Assembly (NCBI GenBank): GCA_947648875.1
Contig: CANSPM010000029.1
Coordinates: forward strand, 1 to 48,036
Length of the DNA: 48,036 bases
DNA from: an uncultured Lachnospiraceae bacterium
Lineage (GTDB): Bacteria; Bacillota; Clostridia; Lachnospirales; Lachnospiraceae
Reading direction: 5' to 3'
Shown here: positions 14,317-22,716 of the stretch, in pieces
Layout: the number at the start of each line of letters is the position of its first letter
Numbering within the stretch: position 1 is the first letter of the stretch
Notes under the pieces: generated by a model
Told to the model about the DNA's origin: nothing
Databases searched by the model: none
What the model saw: the letters and a program-made list of their open reading frames with translations, nothing else
Position numbers and translations under genes: made by a program

Positions 14317-15357
14317 CTACTTGATCGCATATACCGTTACTTCTGATCGGTTATAATACAGCTTCCTGATTTTGACTTGCTCGAAATTTCTACCCAAAAC
14401 CTTTCGAGCAGTATTGATGCGTTTCATTATTCCGCTCTTAGGAAGCTTAAGTGTCATCAGACAAATTCCTCCTTCCCTTAGTTGATTGCTCATTTCACAA
14501 GTAAGATCCACCGACTGATTTGTATCCATTTTCATATCATTTACCATAATGTCGTACTGAGAAGAGGGCATAAGCGCAGCAAATTCCTGCGCTGTCATCT
14601 TGTGATGCTTAACATTCTTCAGTTTCAATATGTCTTCCCTTAGATTAGCCGGATCTACCGCATCTACAAGTACGCCTCTTTGACTAAGATAGTGTGTCCA
14701 TCCTCCAGGAGCCGCTCCCAGATCAAGTGCACGCATCCCGCCTGAAATTTGCACATTGAAGACCTTACATGCTTCCTCAATCTTAAATTCCGCCCTACAG
14801 ATAATGTCGTTTGATTTTGAGTAAAACAGGTTTCCTCCAGTCCAATCACTGACATTATCCCGCAGGAAGGATATCCCCATATATGCGGAGCTGCCATACA
14901 CTGTTAAAGAAACGGATATCTTTGCATCTTTGGGCGCAATGGTATATCCTCTGTCCTGTAAGAAGGATGCCAATAAAGCTGTCAGCTCTTTATTGGAGTA
15001 TTCCATTACAATTGATGAATCTATTCTGCACTGGCATACTATAATATCTGTTGCCTCCAACATAGGCAACAGTTTTTCCAGCATAGCTAAATAGATCTCA
15101 AAGTCAGAAAACTTCCCTTCTATGTCTGTTTTGTTCATAAAGGGATGAATATGACGCAAAAAAATAAATCCTTCTTTATGGATTTCCTCTACAATTGTAG
15201 AATAATCATTCACATAAAAAGCTGCGGAAGACTCTCCTCTGCTCTCCAGTTCTATTCCGTTAAGCTTGGCCCGCATTTCATTAAAGAGCAATGCTTCATC
15301 CAAGGGCTTATAAGTCGCAATAAACCCAATAGCGTCACAATAATTTTTCTTTTCCAT
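14317..15357 (-). CDS. RlmM/FtsJ-like SAM-dependent RNA 2'-O-methyltransferase
   Basis: 346 aa. The N-terminal 180 residues could be a THUMP-like RNA-binding module. The C-terminal Rossmann domain has the SAM motif ALDLGAAPGGW at about 209-219. The K-D-K-E set of FtsJ/RrmJ enzymes can be placed: Lys in RAEFKIEEA, Asp in NDMKMD, Lys in TLKLPK, Glu in SEVTVYAI. The gamma-proteobacterial relative RlmM methylates C2498 of 23S rRNA; whether this enzyme has the same target is unknown. A 106-codon ORF stops 1 nt before this ATG. No strong ribosome site is seen, so translational coupling is likely. Confidence 0.82.
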   Translation of the reverse strand: MEKKNYCDAIGFIATYKPLDEALLFNEMRAKLNGIELESRGESSAAFYVNDYSTIVEEIHKEGFIFLRHIHPFMNKTDIEGKFSDFEIYLAMLEKLLPMLEATDIIVCQCRIDSSIVMEYSNKELTALLASFLQDRGYTIAPKDAKISVSLTVYGSSAYMGISFLRDNVSDWTGGNLFYSKSNDIICRAEFKIEEACKVFNVQISGGMRALDLGAAPGGWTHYLSQRGVLVDAVDPANLREDILKLKNVKHHKMTAQEFAALMPSSQYDIMVNDMKMDTNQSVDLTCEMSNQLREGGICLMTLKLPKSGIMKRINTARKVLGRNFEQVKIRKLYYNRSEVTVYAIK

Positions 15358-15358
15358 A

Positions 15359-15871
15359 TTAAAGTAATTTTATTCCTTTCCGCAGGAGCCGTAAATTGTT
15401 CTTCTTCCAAAGCAAATTCAACTGCTTATACCCTAAAACAAGAATCTTGTTCCATTCCTCTATGTACTCAGATGAATTCCTTATCGGCTCCCCCTTTTCA
15501 AAGTCATCATACACCTCAGAAAAGAGTCTGTAAAGCATCTCTCCCACTCTGGAAAGAATTCTATGAAATTCTTCGAAATATTCTTTCATACATTTTTCAA
15601 CAGTTCTCATGTTCTCATACGGATCTTTCCAAACGTTATACAAAGACACTTCAAATCGAGTTACTTCGTACAAGTTCATATAGGAAGTTACCGATGGTTG
15701 TTGAGCCCTTTTTTGAACAATATCAAACAGCTCCGTAATACGTCCGTCTGTAAACGGATATTGAAAAAAGCATGCGTCTTATTCGAAACCTGTGACTAGT
15801 CCGTCTCGGGAGGCTCGCTGAAATATTTTCATTACACAAAAAGCAAGTTGTCCCCCCCCTAATTCAACCAT
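15359..15871 (-). pseudogene. Helical hypothetical gene, apparently interrupted by an in-frame TAA
   Basis: The intact part starts at an ATG at 15679 and encodes 106 aa (NLYEVTRFEVSLYNVWKDPY, then a helical tail). The same frame continues upstream with protein-like sequence (FFQYPFTDGRITELFDIVQK) and no start codon, back to a TAA at 15781-15779. Beyond it 30 more open codons reach an ATG at 15871 (MVELGGGQLAFCVMKIFQRA) that spans a run of eight G. A single gene broken by one stop explains this best. Alternatively only the 106-aa part is made, although its ATG lacks a ribosome site. Directly precedes the methyltransferase gene, so they may work together. Confidence 0.45.
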
Positions 15872-16477
15872 CTTCCTGAACCCCTTGGAGGCTATATATT
15901 TATAGAATCGGGGATAATCGAAGCAAAAATCATACTGTCCTCCAACAAATTAATTCTTTGTAGTCTATTTCCTGGTACATATTCCGATACCGGTTTCAAC
16001 TATAGCAGTAATGTAGTTGAACTTTCTTTCCTTTTCTGTGTATTTTCATCAGTCATTAACTTCTTTGACTGATGATTTATTTCTTCTAAAATAATCCTCT
16101 TTTTAGCATGTGATATTTTACTGTGTTGTTTTATTTGTATCATACCATGCGTTCAGGGAACGGGCAAGTTCTTTTTACGTTTGGTGTTTTGAAATTCGCA
16201 CATCAGGCCAGGAATACACTTCTCTCAGCAACATGCATATGCATCCATTTCCACTGTCATAGCTCCCCTCCTCAGGCGCACCTTACCCACCGCCAACGTG
16301 CTGTTTACTCTGTTGTGAACGATTCAGAATTGTTGTATAATGCGTATAACAAGTCAAATACTACACATAAACGCAAGCAGGAAGCCAGAGAAGCCGGAAC
16401 TGTAGACCGGGGAGCATACTCGCCGGGACCGGACCATAGCCGGGCCACAGGCTTGCACTTAAGAAAGGATGACATGT
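15872..16477. other. Long intergenic region with hairpin and hflK promoter
   Basis: About 600 nt without a supportable gene; AT-rich to about 16140, then more GC-rich. Contains the hairpin CATCAGTCA/TGACTGATG at 16047-16074, followed by ATTTATTTCTTC (possible terminator on the plus strand), and the promoter at 16313-16341. The leader to hflK is about 130 nt. Confidence 0.5.
16313..16341 (+). promoter_or_regulatory. Promoter of hflK-hflC
   Basis: TTGTGA at 16313-16318 and TATAAT at 16336-16341, spaced 17 nt. Confidence 0.7.
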
Positions 16478-17551
16478 ATGATGAATGATTCCAGACGCAA
16501 CAGACAGAACGGGTTCCAGACCATGGGCCCTGACGGCAGCTGGCAGAAGGGCGGAGCGCCAAGGACCCGTCACTCCACCGGCAAGATCCTGGGCATCTGC
16601 GCTCTGATCGCCGTAGCGCTGGTACTTTTGTTCGGCTCCACCTACCAGATTCGGGAACAGGAACAGGCGGTGCTGATCACCCTGGGGCAGGCCCAGGCCG
16701 TCACCGAGCCGGGACTGCACTTTAAGATCCCTTTCATCCAGAGCGTGCGCAAGGTCAACACTACCATACAGGGCTTTTCCATTGGCTACGACAGTGATTA
16801 CAATACCTCCAGCGAAGATGAGTCCCTGATGATCACCTCGGACTACAACTTTGTGAACGTGGATTTCTTTGTGGAATACCGCTACTCCGACCCTGTCAAA
16901 GCCCTGTATGCCTCCCGGGAGCCGGTGGCAATCCTCAAAAATGTGTCCCAGAGCTGCATTCGGAGTGTGATCAGCAGCTATACCGTGGACGATGTGCTGA
17001 CCACCGGCAAGAACGAAATCCAGGCCGCCATCAAATCCATGATTGTGGAGCAGCTGGATCAACAGGACCTGGGACTCCAACTGGTCAATATCACCATTCA
17101 GGACTCCGAACCGCCCACGGCGGAGGTTATGGAGGCATTCAAGGCAGTGGAGACCGCCAAACAGGGCAAGGAGACGGCGCTGAACAACGCCAACAAATAC
17201 CGCAACGAGCAACTCCCCAGGGCCCAGGCCAGGGTGGATGGCATTATCAAAGACGCGGAGGCCCAAAAAACAGAGCGTATCAATGAAGCCACCGCCCAGG
17301 TAGCCCGCTTCAACGCCATGTATGAGGAATATGTAAAAAATCCCCTCATCACCAGGCAGCGTATGTTCTTTGAGGCCATGGAGCAGGTTCTGCCGGAACT
17401 GAAAGTTATTATTGAAAGCCCTGACGGTGATATGCAGACCATCTACCCCATTGACTCCTTTACCAATCCCGGGCAGAGCGGCGATACCGGCAGCGCCGGA
17501 AATAATGTCGAACAGAGCAATGAAAATAACACGCAGAACCTGGAACCGTAA
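16478..17551 (+). CDS. hflK: HflK, SPFH-domain modulator of FtsH protease
   Basis: 357 aa from the chosen ATG. One N-terminal membrane anchor (ILGICALIAVALVLLFG), then the SPFH/band-7 domain (REQEQAVLITLGQAQAVTEP, GLHFKIPF), a coiled-coil Ala/Glu/Lys-rich stretch (about 215-280) and a polar tail. HflK and HflC form a large membrane cage that controls access of substrates to FtsH; ftsH lies further along this window. The ATG at 16478 is preferred because AAAGGA at 16464-16469 is 8 nt upstream, whereas the ATG at 16469 overlaps that site. hflC follows after 73 nt. Confidence 0.9.
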   Translation: MMNDSRRNRQNGFQTMGPDGSWQKGGAPRTRHSTGKILGICALIAVALVLLFGSTYQIREQEQAVLITLGQAQAVTEPGLHFKIPFIQSVRKVNTTIQGFSIGYDSDYNTSSEDESLMITSDYNFVNVDFFVEYRYSDPVKALYASREPVAILKNVSQSCIRSVISSYTVDDVLTTGKNEIQAAIKSMIVEQLDQQDLGLQLVNITIQDSEPPTAEVMEAFKAVETAKQGKETALNNANKYRNEQLPRAQARVDGIIKDAEAQKTERINEATAQVARFNAMYEEYVKNPLITRQRMFFEAMEQVLPELKVIIESPDGDMQTIYPIDSFTNPGQSGDTGSAGNNVEQSNENNTQNLEP

Positions 17552-17624
17552 CGCGCAAATAACAGCATAGTCATAGCCGGCGCAGGCTTTATACCGCGCC
17601 GGACAGTGACGGAAAGAGGTTAAT

Positions 17625-18494
17625 ATGAAGACAGCCAAGAGAGTAACCCTCCTGATCACCGTGCTGGCCCTGCTGATCGTGGGCGCCAACTGTCTGGTGA
17701 TTACCAACGAAAACCAATACAGCCTGATCCGCCAGTTCGGCAAGATAGACCATGTGGTGGACCATGCCGGAATCAGCTTTAAAGTACCCTTTATACAGAG
17801 CGTGGACACCCTGCCCAAGGAAACCCTGCTCTACGATCTCTCCTCATCGGACGTCATTACCAGCGACAAAAAGACCATGATCTGCAACAGCTATATCCTG
17901 TGGCATATCACAGACCCCCTGCTGTTTGCCCAGACTCTGAATTCTTCCATCGGAAGCGCGGAGAGCCGTCTGGACACGGTGGTATACAACTCCACCAAGA
18001 ACGTAATCTCCAGTACTACCCAGGATGAAGTAATCTCCGGTCGGGGCGGCACGCTCTCTGACGCCATCATCGCCAGCATCGGCAGCACTCTGGACCAGTA
18101 CGGCATTGAACTGCTGTCCTTTGAGATCAAGCAGCTGGATCTGCCCAGTGACAACAAAGCCGCCGTATACGAGCGCATGATTTCCGAACGTGACAATATA
18201 GCCGCCACCTACACTGCGGAAGGCAGTTCGGAGGCCCAGATCATCCGCAACTCCACCGACAAGGAAGTGACCGTGATGCTGTCCGAGGCGGAAAAGGAAG
18301 CCGAAATTCTGATTGCGGAGGGCGAGGCCGAGTACATGCGGATTCTCTCGGAAGCCTACGCGGACGAGTCCAAGGCCGATTTCTACAGCTTTGTACGCAG
18401 TCTCGACGCCCTAAAAGCCTCCATGACCGGTGGTAACAAGACGGTGATATTATCCCCGGATTCCCCCATCGCGGAGATCTTCTATGGAAGATAG
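17625..18494 (+). CDS. hflC: HflC, SPFH-domain partner of HflK
   Basis: 289 aa. N-terminal anchor (VTLLITVLALLIVGANCLVI), SPFH domain starting NENQYSLIRQFGKID with GISFKVPFIQSV, then an Ala/Glu-rich helical stretch (SEAEKEAEILIAEGEAEYMR) and the end FYSFVRSLDALKAS, all usual for HflC. GAAAGAGG lies 6-7 nt before the ATG. Same promoter as hflK. The product should assemble with HflK around FtsH in the membrane. Confidence 0.9.
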   Translation: MKTAKRVTLLITVLALLIVGANCLVITNENQYSLIRQFGKIDHVVDHAGISFKVPFIQSVDTLPKETLLYDLSSSDVITSDKKTMICNSYILWHITDPLLFAQTLNSSIGSAESRLDTVVYNSTKNVISSTTQDEVISGRGGTLSDAIIASIGSTLDQYGIELLSFEIKQLDLPSDNKAAVYERMISERDNIAATYTAEGSSEAQIIRNSTDKEVTVMLSEAEKEAEILIAEGEAEYMRILSEAYADESKADFYSFVRSLDALKASMTGGNKTVILSPDSPIAEIFYGR

Positions 18495-18833
18495 GCATTT
18501 AGAAGGCAACCCTATAACAACTGATTGATGCGGCAAATGCCCTTTCATCTGAAAGGCGCTCCCCCAAAATAGAGGGAGGGTATCACGCAATCTCGTCAAT
18601 TTGACAGATTTTGTGATACCCTCCGCGTTCATCTATTCCATATCCTGTAAAGTATACATCCTTATTCTCCCATGAGAACCTTCTCCATCTGTTCCACGAA
18701 ACAGACAAGAAGCCTGCCGGGTCCCGTATGACTATTGTGCAGGTATTTCCTGGACGCTTTCTCTACATTGCCGGAACATTGTCCCACATATCTCAGGGGA
18801 TGAGCAGAGATAAGCGCGGGTGACAATCATAAA
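18495..18833. other. Convergent intergenic region with inverted repeat and ambiguous small ORF
   Basis: Holds the long inverted repeat at 18575-18624. On the minus strand, 7 nt after the MATE stop, a 54-codon frame runs from TTG 18826 to TAA 18662 (contains NVEKASRKYLHNSHTGPGRL, then VEQMEKVLMGE) and looks protein-like at its end, but there is no ribosome site; probably a remnant. Nothing else is supported. Confidence 0.3.
18575..18624. terminator. Long inverted repeat, probable bidirectional terminator
   Basis: GGAGGGTATCAC and GTGATACCCTCC are perfect 12-bp arms 26 nt apart, between the convergent hflC and MATE genes. No clear T-run follows. Confidence 0.5.
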
Positions 18834-20204
18834 TCAGGTCCCCCGCTTCCGTATCCGGATTTTGCTGAAAAAGCAATAGTACACCCCAAAAAGCACCGTG
18901 GTGAACACCCAGGTAAGCGGATAGCTGAAAATAATGGAACTGACCCCGGGGAGGCGTGGCACTGCCGCCATAATCCATACTACCCGGATCAGACACACCC
19001 CCGTCAGGCAGATCAGCGTGGGAATCCAGCAATCTCCCGCCCCCCGCAGCGCGCCGGAAAGGATCTCGATGCAAATATAGGTAATGTAAGTAGGCACCAG
19101 GAAACGGGTCATCTCCACCCCGATCCGCAGTACCTCCGCGTCATCGGTAAAAAGTGTATAGATGCCTCCGCAGGTCAGATAAAGAAAGGCGGATACCACC
19201 ACCGTGGATACCACCGTCATGCCCAGACAGCTACGGATTCCCTTTCTCACGCGGTCGATTTTTCCCGCGCCGTAATTCTGGCCTACAAAGGTGGTGATGG
19301 CAATGCCAAAGGCGCTGACAATCATCCAAAATACCACATCCAGCTTGCCATAGACGGTCCAGGCCGCCACAGTGTCCGTGCCCTCCCCGTTGATGGCTGT
19401 CTGAATAATGATATTGGACAGGCTGTACATGACGGATTGTAGGCCCGCCGGAAATCCGATGCGAATAATCCGCCTGAACATTCTGCCGTCAAAACCAATT
19501 TTCTTTAGATCCAAATGATGCATATCTCTGGTGCGTGTCAGCACCAGGATCACCAATACCGCGCTGAGAAGCTGGGAGAATATGGTGGCCAGTGCGGCTC
19601 CTGCCACGCCCATGCGCAGTCCCACCACCAACAGAATGTCCAGCGCAATATTGGTCAGACAGCTGGCAATCAGAAAATACAGGGGCCTCCGGGAATCTCC
19701 CACCGCCCGCAGTATACCCGCTCCCACATTGTAGACCAGATTGCCCACCATTCCCAGAAAATAAATCCGTATGTACAGCGTGGACGGTTCCAGTACATCC
19801 GCAGGCGTGTCCATGGCCCGCAGGATGCCCGGCGCTGCCAGCAGACCACCCACAGTCATCACCGCGCCGCCCACCAGGCTGAAAGCCATGGCCGTGTGTA
19901 CCGCATAGCCTACCATCTCTTCCCTTTTCGCGCCGTAATACTGGGATATAATCACCGTGGCTCCGCTGGCCAGCCCCACAAAGAAGCCCACCAACAGATT
20001 AATCACCGTACCTGTGCCGCCTCCCACTGCGGACAGAGCTTCCTTGCCCACAAATCGCCCCACGATCAGGGCATCCGCCGCATTGTACAACTGTTGAAAA
20101 AAAGTCCCGAACAAAATCGGGAAGAAAAAGAGCAGAATCTGTTTCCAGATCACGCCCTCTGTTATTGCGTTTTCTTTTTGTAAACTGATATCCTGGGTAT
20201 CCAT
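18834..20204 (-). CDS. MATE-family multidrug/Na+ antiporter
   Basis: 456 aa with about 12 membrane segments. The N-terminus ILLFFFPILFGTFFQQLYNA, then DALIVGRFVGKEALSAVGG, is the MATE hallmark. The internal duplication of the family is visible (second half from about residue 240, IRIGFPAGLQSVMYSLSN). It exports cationic compounds by H+ or Na+ exchange; the substrate is unknown. AAGAGGTG is 6 nt before the ATG. Transcribed from its own promoter with a leader of roughly 90 nt. Confidence 0.92.
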   Translation of the reverse strand: MDTQDISLQKENAITEGVIWKQILLFFFPILFGTFFQQLYNAADALIVGRFVGKEALSAVGGGTGTVINLLVGFFVGLASGATVIISQYYGAKREEMVGYAVHTAMAFSLVGGAVMTVGGLLAAPGILRAMDTPADVLEPSTLYIRIYFLGMVGNLVYNVGAGILRAVGDSRRPLYFLIASCLTNIALDILLVVGLRMGVAGAALATIFSQLLSAVLVILVLTRTRDMHHLDLKKIGFDGRMFRRIIRIGFPAGLQSVMYSLSNIIIQTAINGEGTDTVAAWTVYGKLDVVFWMIVSAFGIAITTFVGQNYGAGKIDRVRKGIRSCLGMTVVSTVVVSAFLYLTCGGIYTLFTDDAEVLRIGVEMTRFLVPTYITYICIEILSGALRGAGDCWIPTLICLTGVCLIRVVWIMAAVPRLPGVSSIIFSYPLTWVFTTVLFGVYYCFFSKIRIRKRGT

Positions 20205-20301
20205 ATTGCACCTCTTTTACTGTATATGCAGATTTTCACAAAACCTCTGCCGAAGTCTCCCATATCCTTAACTGCTAAAGCGCTTCCGAACATACGCCCT
20301 T

Positions 20302-20330
20302 ATTATACTTGATTCGTCTGGCAATATCAA
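20302..20330 (-). promoter_or_regulatory. Promoter of the MATE gene
   Basis: On the minus strand TTGATA (20330-20325) and TATAAT (20307-20302) are spaced 17 nt. The leader contains a GCAGA..TTTT / AAAA..TCTGC hairpin just before the ribosome site; no known riboswitch was recognised. Confidence 0.75.
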
Positions 20331-20363
20331 TAGTCCGGCTTTGAACAAACTACAATCGAAAAA

Positions 20364-21545
20364 CTATCCATCCGCAGGGTCATAACCGCCTGCCTTGTAT
20401 ACCATATATACAAACCTGGCCTGCTGTCCGTTCTGTTCCATCTCCACCAGGCAGGACGCAGGAATAGATGGTTTATCTTGCGTTGCCCCCGCCGCGCCGG
20501 GCACCGGTTGTTCCCTGAACCCAAGTTTACGGCATAAGTGCAGGGAAACGGCATTCTCCTCGTGAACCAGCGCCTGTATTTGCTCAAAGCCCAGCGATTC
20601 CCGGGCATATTGCAGAATCTCCCGGCACACTTCCCCCGCAATTCCTCTGCCCTGCCATTCTTGATGAATCACAAATCCCAATTCCGGCAGGTCATAGCCC
20701 TCCCGGACGCTCAGACCTGCCCGGCCCACCACGGCGCCGCTTTGCCGGTCCAACACGGTCCACACGCCAAACTCATAAAAAGCGTAAACCAGCCTTCTGT
20801 ATTCCCGGACATATTCCCGCTCCGCCTCCAAAGTGGGATAAAGCCGCTGGGTATACCGGGTGATTTCGACATCCTGATACATTTGCCAGAAGCTGTCCAC
20901 ATCCGCCTCCACGGTTTCCCGGAGCCAGCAGCGTTTTGTGACCAATATCTCCCAGGGCAGGTTGTGACAGCGCCGGTATACTCTCTCCAGATACTCCGGC
21001 TCCGTCTCCTCCGGTTCCTCCAGGGCATAGCGGGCGTCGCCAAAATCGGCGTCCCCGTTGCCCGGGTGCAGGTAGACCAGCACCGGGGGGCCGCCGCTGG
21101 AACCGGAAGGGTACGCGCTTGCCAGCATTTCGTAAACCTGAGGATCATCGGTCAAGTACAATATTCCCCGGGTAAATTTCACCTCCTGACATTCTGCCCT
21201 TTGCGTCTGTCTCTCCCCGGCCCCCGGGTGTGTTTCCGCCACTGCCGCCGAACGCGCCGGATGAGGATTTTTACCCGGAGCCGTCCTTCCCTCCGGGCAA
21301 GACATTTCCCCAGACTCTCCCCTTTCAGGCAACAATTCCTCCGACAGCATCACCCGGCAGCTGATTCCCGCGTTTACAAGCCGCTGACAGAGCGGCAGGA
21401 GTGGCGGCAGCTGCCGGGCCTCCCTCAGCGCCATAATACATTTTTTCAGATAAAACAGTCCCTGTATAATCTCCTGTTCCACTGCCCCTGTCCTTTCCGG
21501 CTCCCCTGAGCGTGTCTGAAAAACGCGCCAGATGTCTCTGTGCAT
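20364..21545 (-). CDS. Two-part GNAT-family N-acetyltransferase
   Basis: 393 aa from the chosen start. The C-terminal part (about 220-380) is a RimJ/L-type acetyltransferase: ELGFVIHQEWQGRGIAGEVC is the acetyl-CoA-binding motif A, followed by ALVHEENAVSLHLCRKLGF. The N-terminal part has a HAD-like fragment (ILYLTDDPQVYEMLASAYPS, PVLVYLHPGN) after a poorly conserved, Pro/Gly/Glu-rich linker (about 85-130). The reading frame could extend to an ATG at 21614, but that ATG overlaps a TATAAT that looks like this gene's -10 box, so translation should begin at 21545 (MHRDIWRVF). Substrate unknown. The cyclophilin gene is divergent. Confidence 0.82.
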   Translation of the reverse strand: MHRDIWRVFQTRSGEPERTGAVEQEIIQGLFYLKKCIMALREARQLPPLLPLCQRLVNAGISCRVMLSEELLPERGESGEMSCPEGRTAPGKNPHPARSAAVAETHPGAGERQTQRAECQEVKFTRGILYLTDDPQVYEMLASAYPSGSSGGPPVLVYLHPGNGDADFGDARYALEEPEETEPEYLERVYRRCHNLPWEILVTKRCWLRETVEADVDSFWQMYQDVEITRYTQRLYPTLEAEREYVREYRRLVYAFYEFGVWTVLDRQSGAVVGRAGLSVREGYDLPELGFVIHQEWQGRGIAGEVCREILQYARESLGFEQIQALVHEENAVSLHLCRKLGFREQPVPGAAGATQDKPSIPASCLVEMEQNGQQARFVYMVYKAGGYDPADG

Positions 21546-21632
21546 AAAAAAGTCTTTACGTCCGGGAACTTTTAAGCTATCATTATTTTTGGAATCATTA
21601 TAACAAAATTTCATTCAGAAAGGTAGAGAAAT

Positions 21633-22166
21633 ATGGCACAAAATCCAATTGTAACCATCACCATGGAAGACGGCGGCGTGATCAAGGCGGAACTTTATCC
21701 CGAAATCGCTCCCACTTCCGTGCATAACTTCATCAGCCTGATCAACAGGCATTTTTATGACGGTCTGATCTTCCACAGGGTAATCCGGGGCTTTATGATT
21801 CAGGGCGGATGTCCTGAAAGCACCGGCATGGGCGGTCCCGGTTACAGCATCAAGGGGGAATTTGCCCAGAACGGCTTTCCCAATGATTTGAAGCATACGG
21901 TCGGCGTGCTGTCCATGGCCCGCAGCAAAAGTCCTGACTCCGCAGGATCACAGTTCTTCATCATGCATAAGAACGCGCCGCACCTGGACGGCGGCTATGC
22001 CGCTTTCGGAAAAGTGATCGAGGGGATGGATGTGGTCAATCGCATCGCGGAGACCTCCACAGACAGCTACTCCGACCGTCCCTATGAAAACCAGGTCATG
22101 AAGAGCGTCACTGTGGATTGCTTTGGGGTAGAGTATCCGGAACCGGAAAAGCTGGCGGAAAGATAA
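21633..22166 (+). CDS. Cyclophilin-type peptidyl-prolyl cis-trans isomerase
   Basis: 177 aa single-domain cyclophilin catalysing proline isomerisation during folding. Core motifs are present: FHRVIRGFMIQGG with the catalytic Arg, GEF, GVLSMARS, DSAGSQFFIMH, and LDGGYAAFGKVIEGMDVV. No signal peptide, so cytoplasmic. AGAAAGGTAGAG lies before the ATG. Stands alone. Confidence 0.93.
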   Translation: MAQNPIVTITMEDGGVIKAELYPEIAPTSVHNFISLINRHFYDGLIFHRVIRGFMIQGGCPESTGMGGPGYSIKGEFAQNGFPNDLKHTVGVLSMARSKSPDSAGSQFFIMHKNAPHLDGGYAAFGKVIEGMDVVNRIAETSTDSYSDRPYENQVMKSVTVDCFGVEYPEPEKLAER

Positions 22167-22296
22167 ATGTTTTTGATTACAGTGTGTAATAAGTCCTTTG
22201 CATGTTGTATTATTTTTTCAAATATGATCGAAAAGTATCCGGATTTATTTTAATGCAATTATTGATATATAACATATGTTTATTTATCTGTTGTTG

Positions 22297-22325
22297 TTGA
22301 CGTCCTATGAGAATCAGTGTATAAT
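22297..22325 (+). promoter_or_regulatory. Promoter of the small secreted protein / lipoprotein pair
   Basis: TTGACG at 22297-22302 and TATAAT at 22320-22325 are spaced 17 nt. Start of transcription would be near 22332. Confidence 0.75.
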
Positions 22326-22363
22326 CACAAATATAATACAACACTTTTATGGAGGGGACTAAA

Positions 22364-22696
22364 ATGAAAAAACTGATTTTTCTATTATCTTTAGGATGCC
22401 TACTTATTGGAACCGGCATATGTGCCAATGCGTCACATAAACACAGCTATGAAGTTGTGGGAAAAACTCTAGTTAGTGTCAGAGTAGATCCACCTCATAC
22501 ATACGTTGTATCTACTATGGTAGATCCGATTACCGGGGAAGAGACGAATATATATGGAACATGCAACGTGCAAAGACGCATATATCATGGGACATGGACC
22601 TGCTTGGTAAAAGAGAATAATGTTATATGCGGCGCAACCTTGTCCGATCCATATAAATATGATGCGGAATATAAACATAGCAGTTGTGGACAATGA
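22364..22696 (+). CDS. Small secreted protein, 110 aa, unknown
   Basis: An N-terminal signal peptide (MKKLIFLLSLGCLLIGTGIC, with likely cleavage after ANA) is followed by a mature part of about 87 residues containing several Cys (TCNVQRR, WTCLV, NVICG, HSSCGQ) and His-rich HKHSYE. The Cys could form disulfides or bind metal. GGAGGGG lies 5-6 nt before the ATG. Its TGA overlaps an ATG in the frame of the next gene (ATGA), and both share one promoter, so it probably works with the solute-binding lipoprotein. No family recognised. Confidence 0.75.
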   Translation: MKKLIFLLSLGCLLIGTGICANASHKHSYEVVGKTLVSVRVDPPHTYVVSTMVDPITGEETNIYGTCNVQRRIYHGTWTCLVKENNVICGATLSDPYKYDAEYKHSSCGQ

Positions 22697-22716
22697 GCGG
22701 AGAGGCAAAAAGTACT

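Noticed and set aside
16361..17818. Minus-strand ORF of 485 codons over hflK
   Set aside because: Antisense to hflK, whose SPFH domain and start signals are clear.
20217..20296. Riboswitch in the MATE leader
   Set aside because: Only one simple hairpin is seen and no known aptamer core was recognised.
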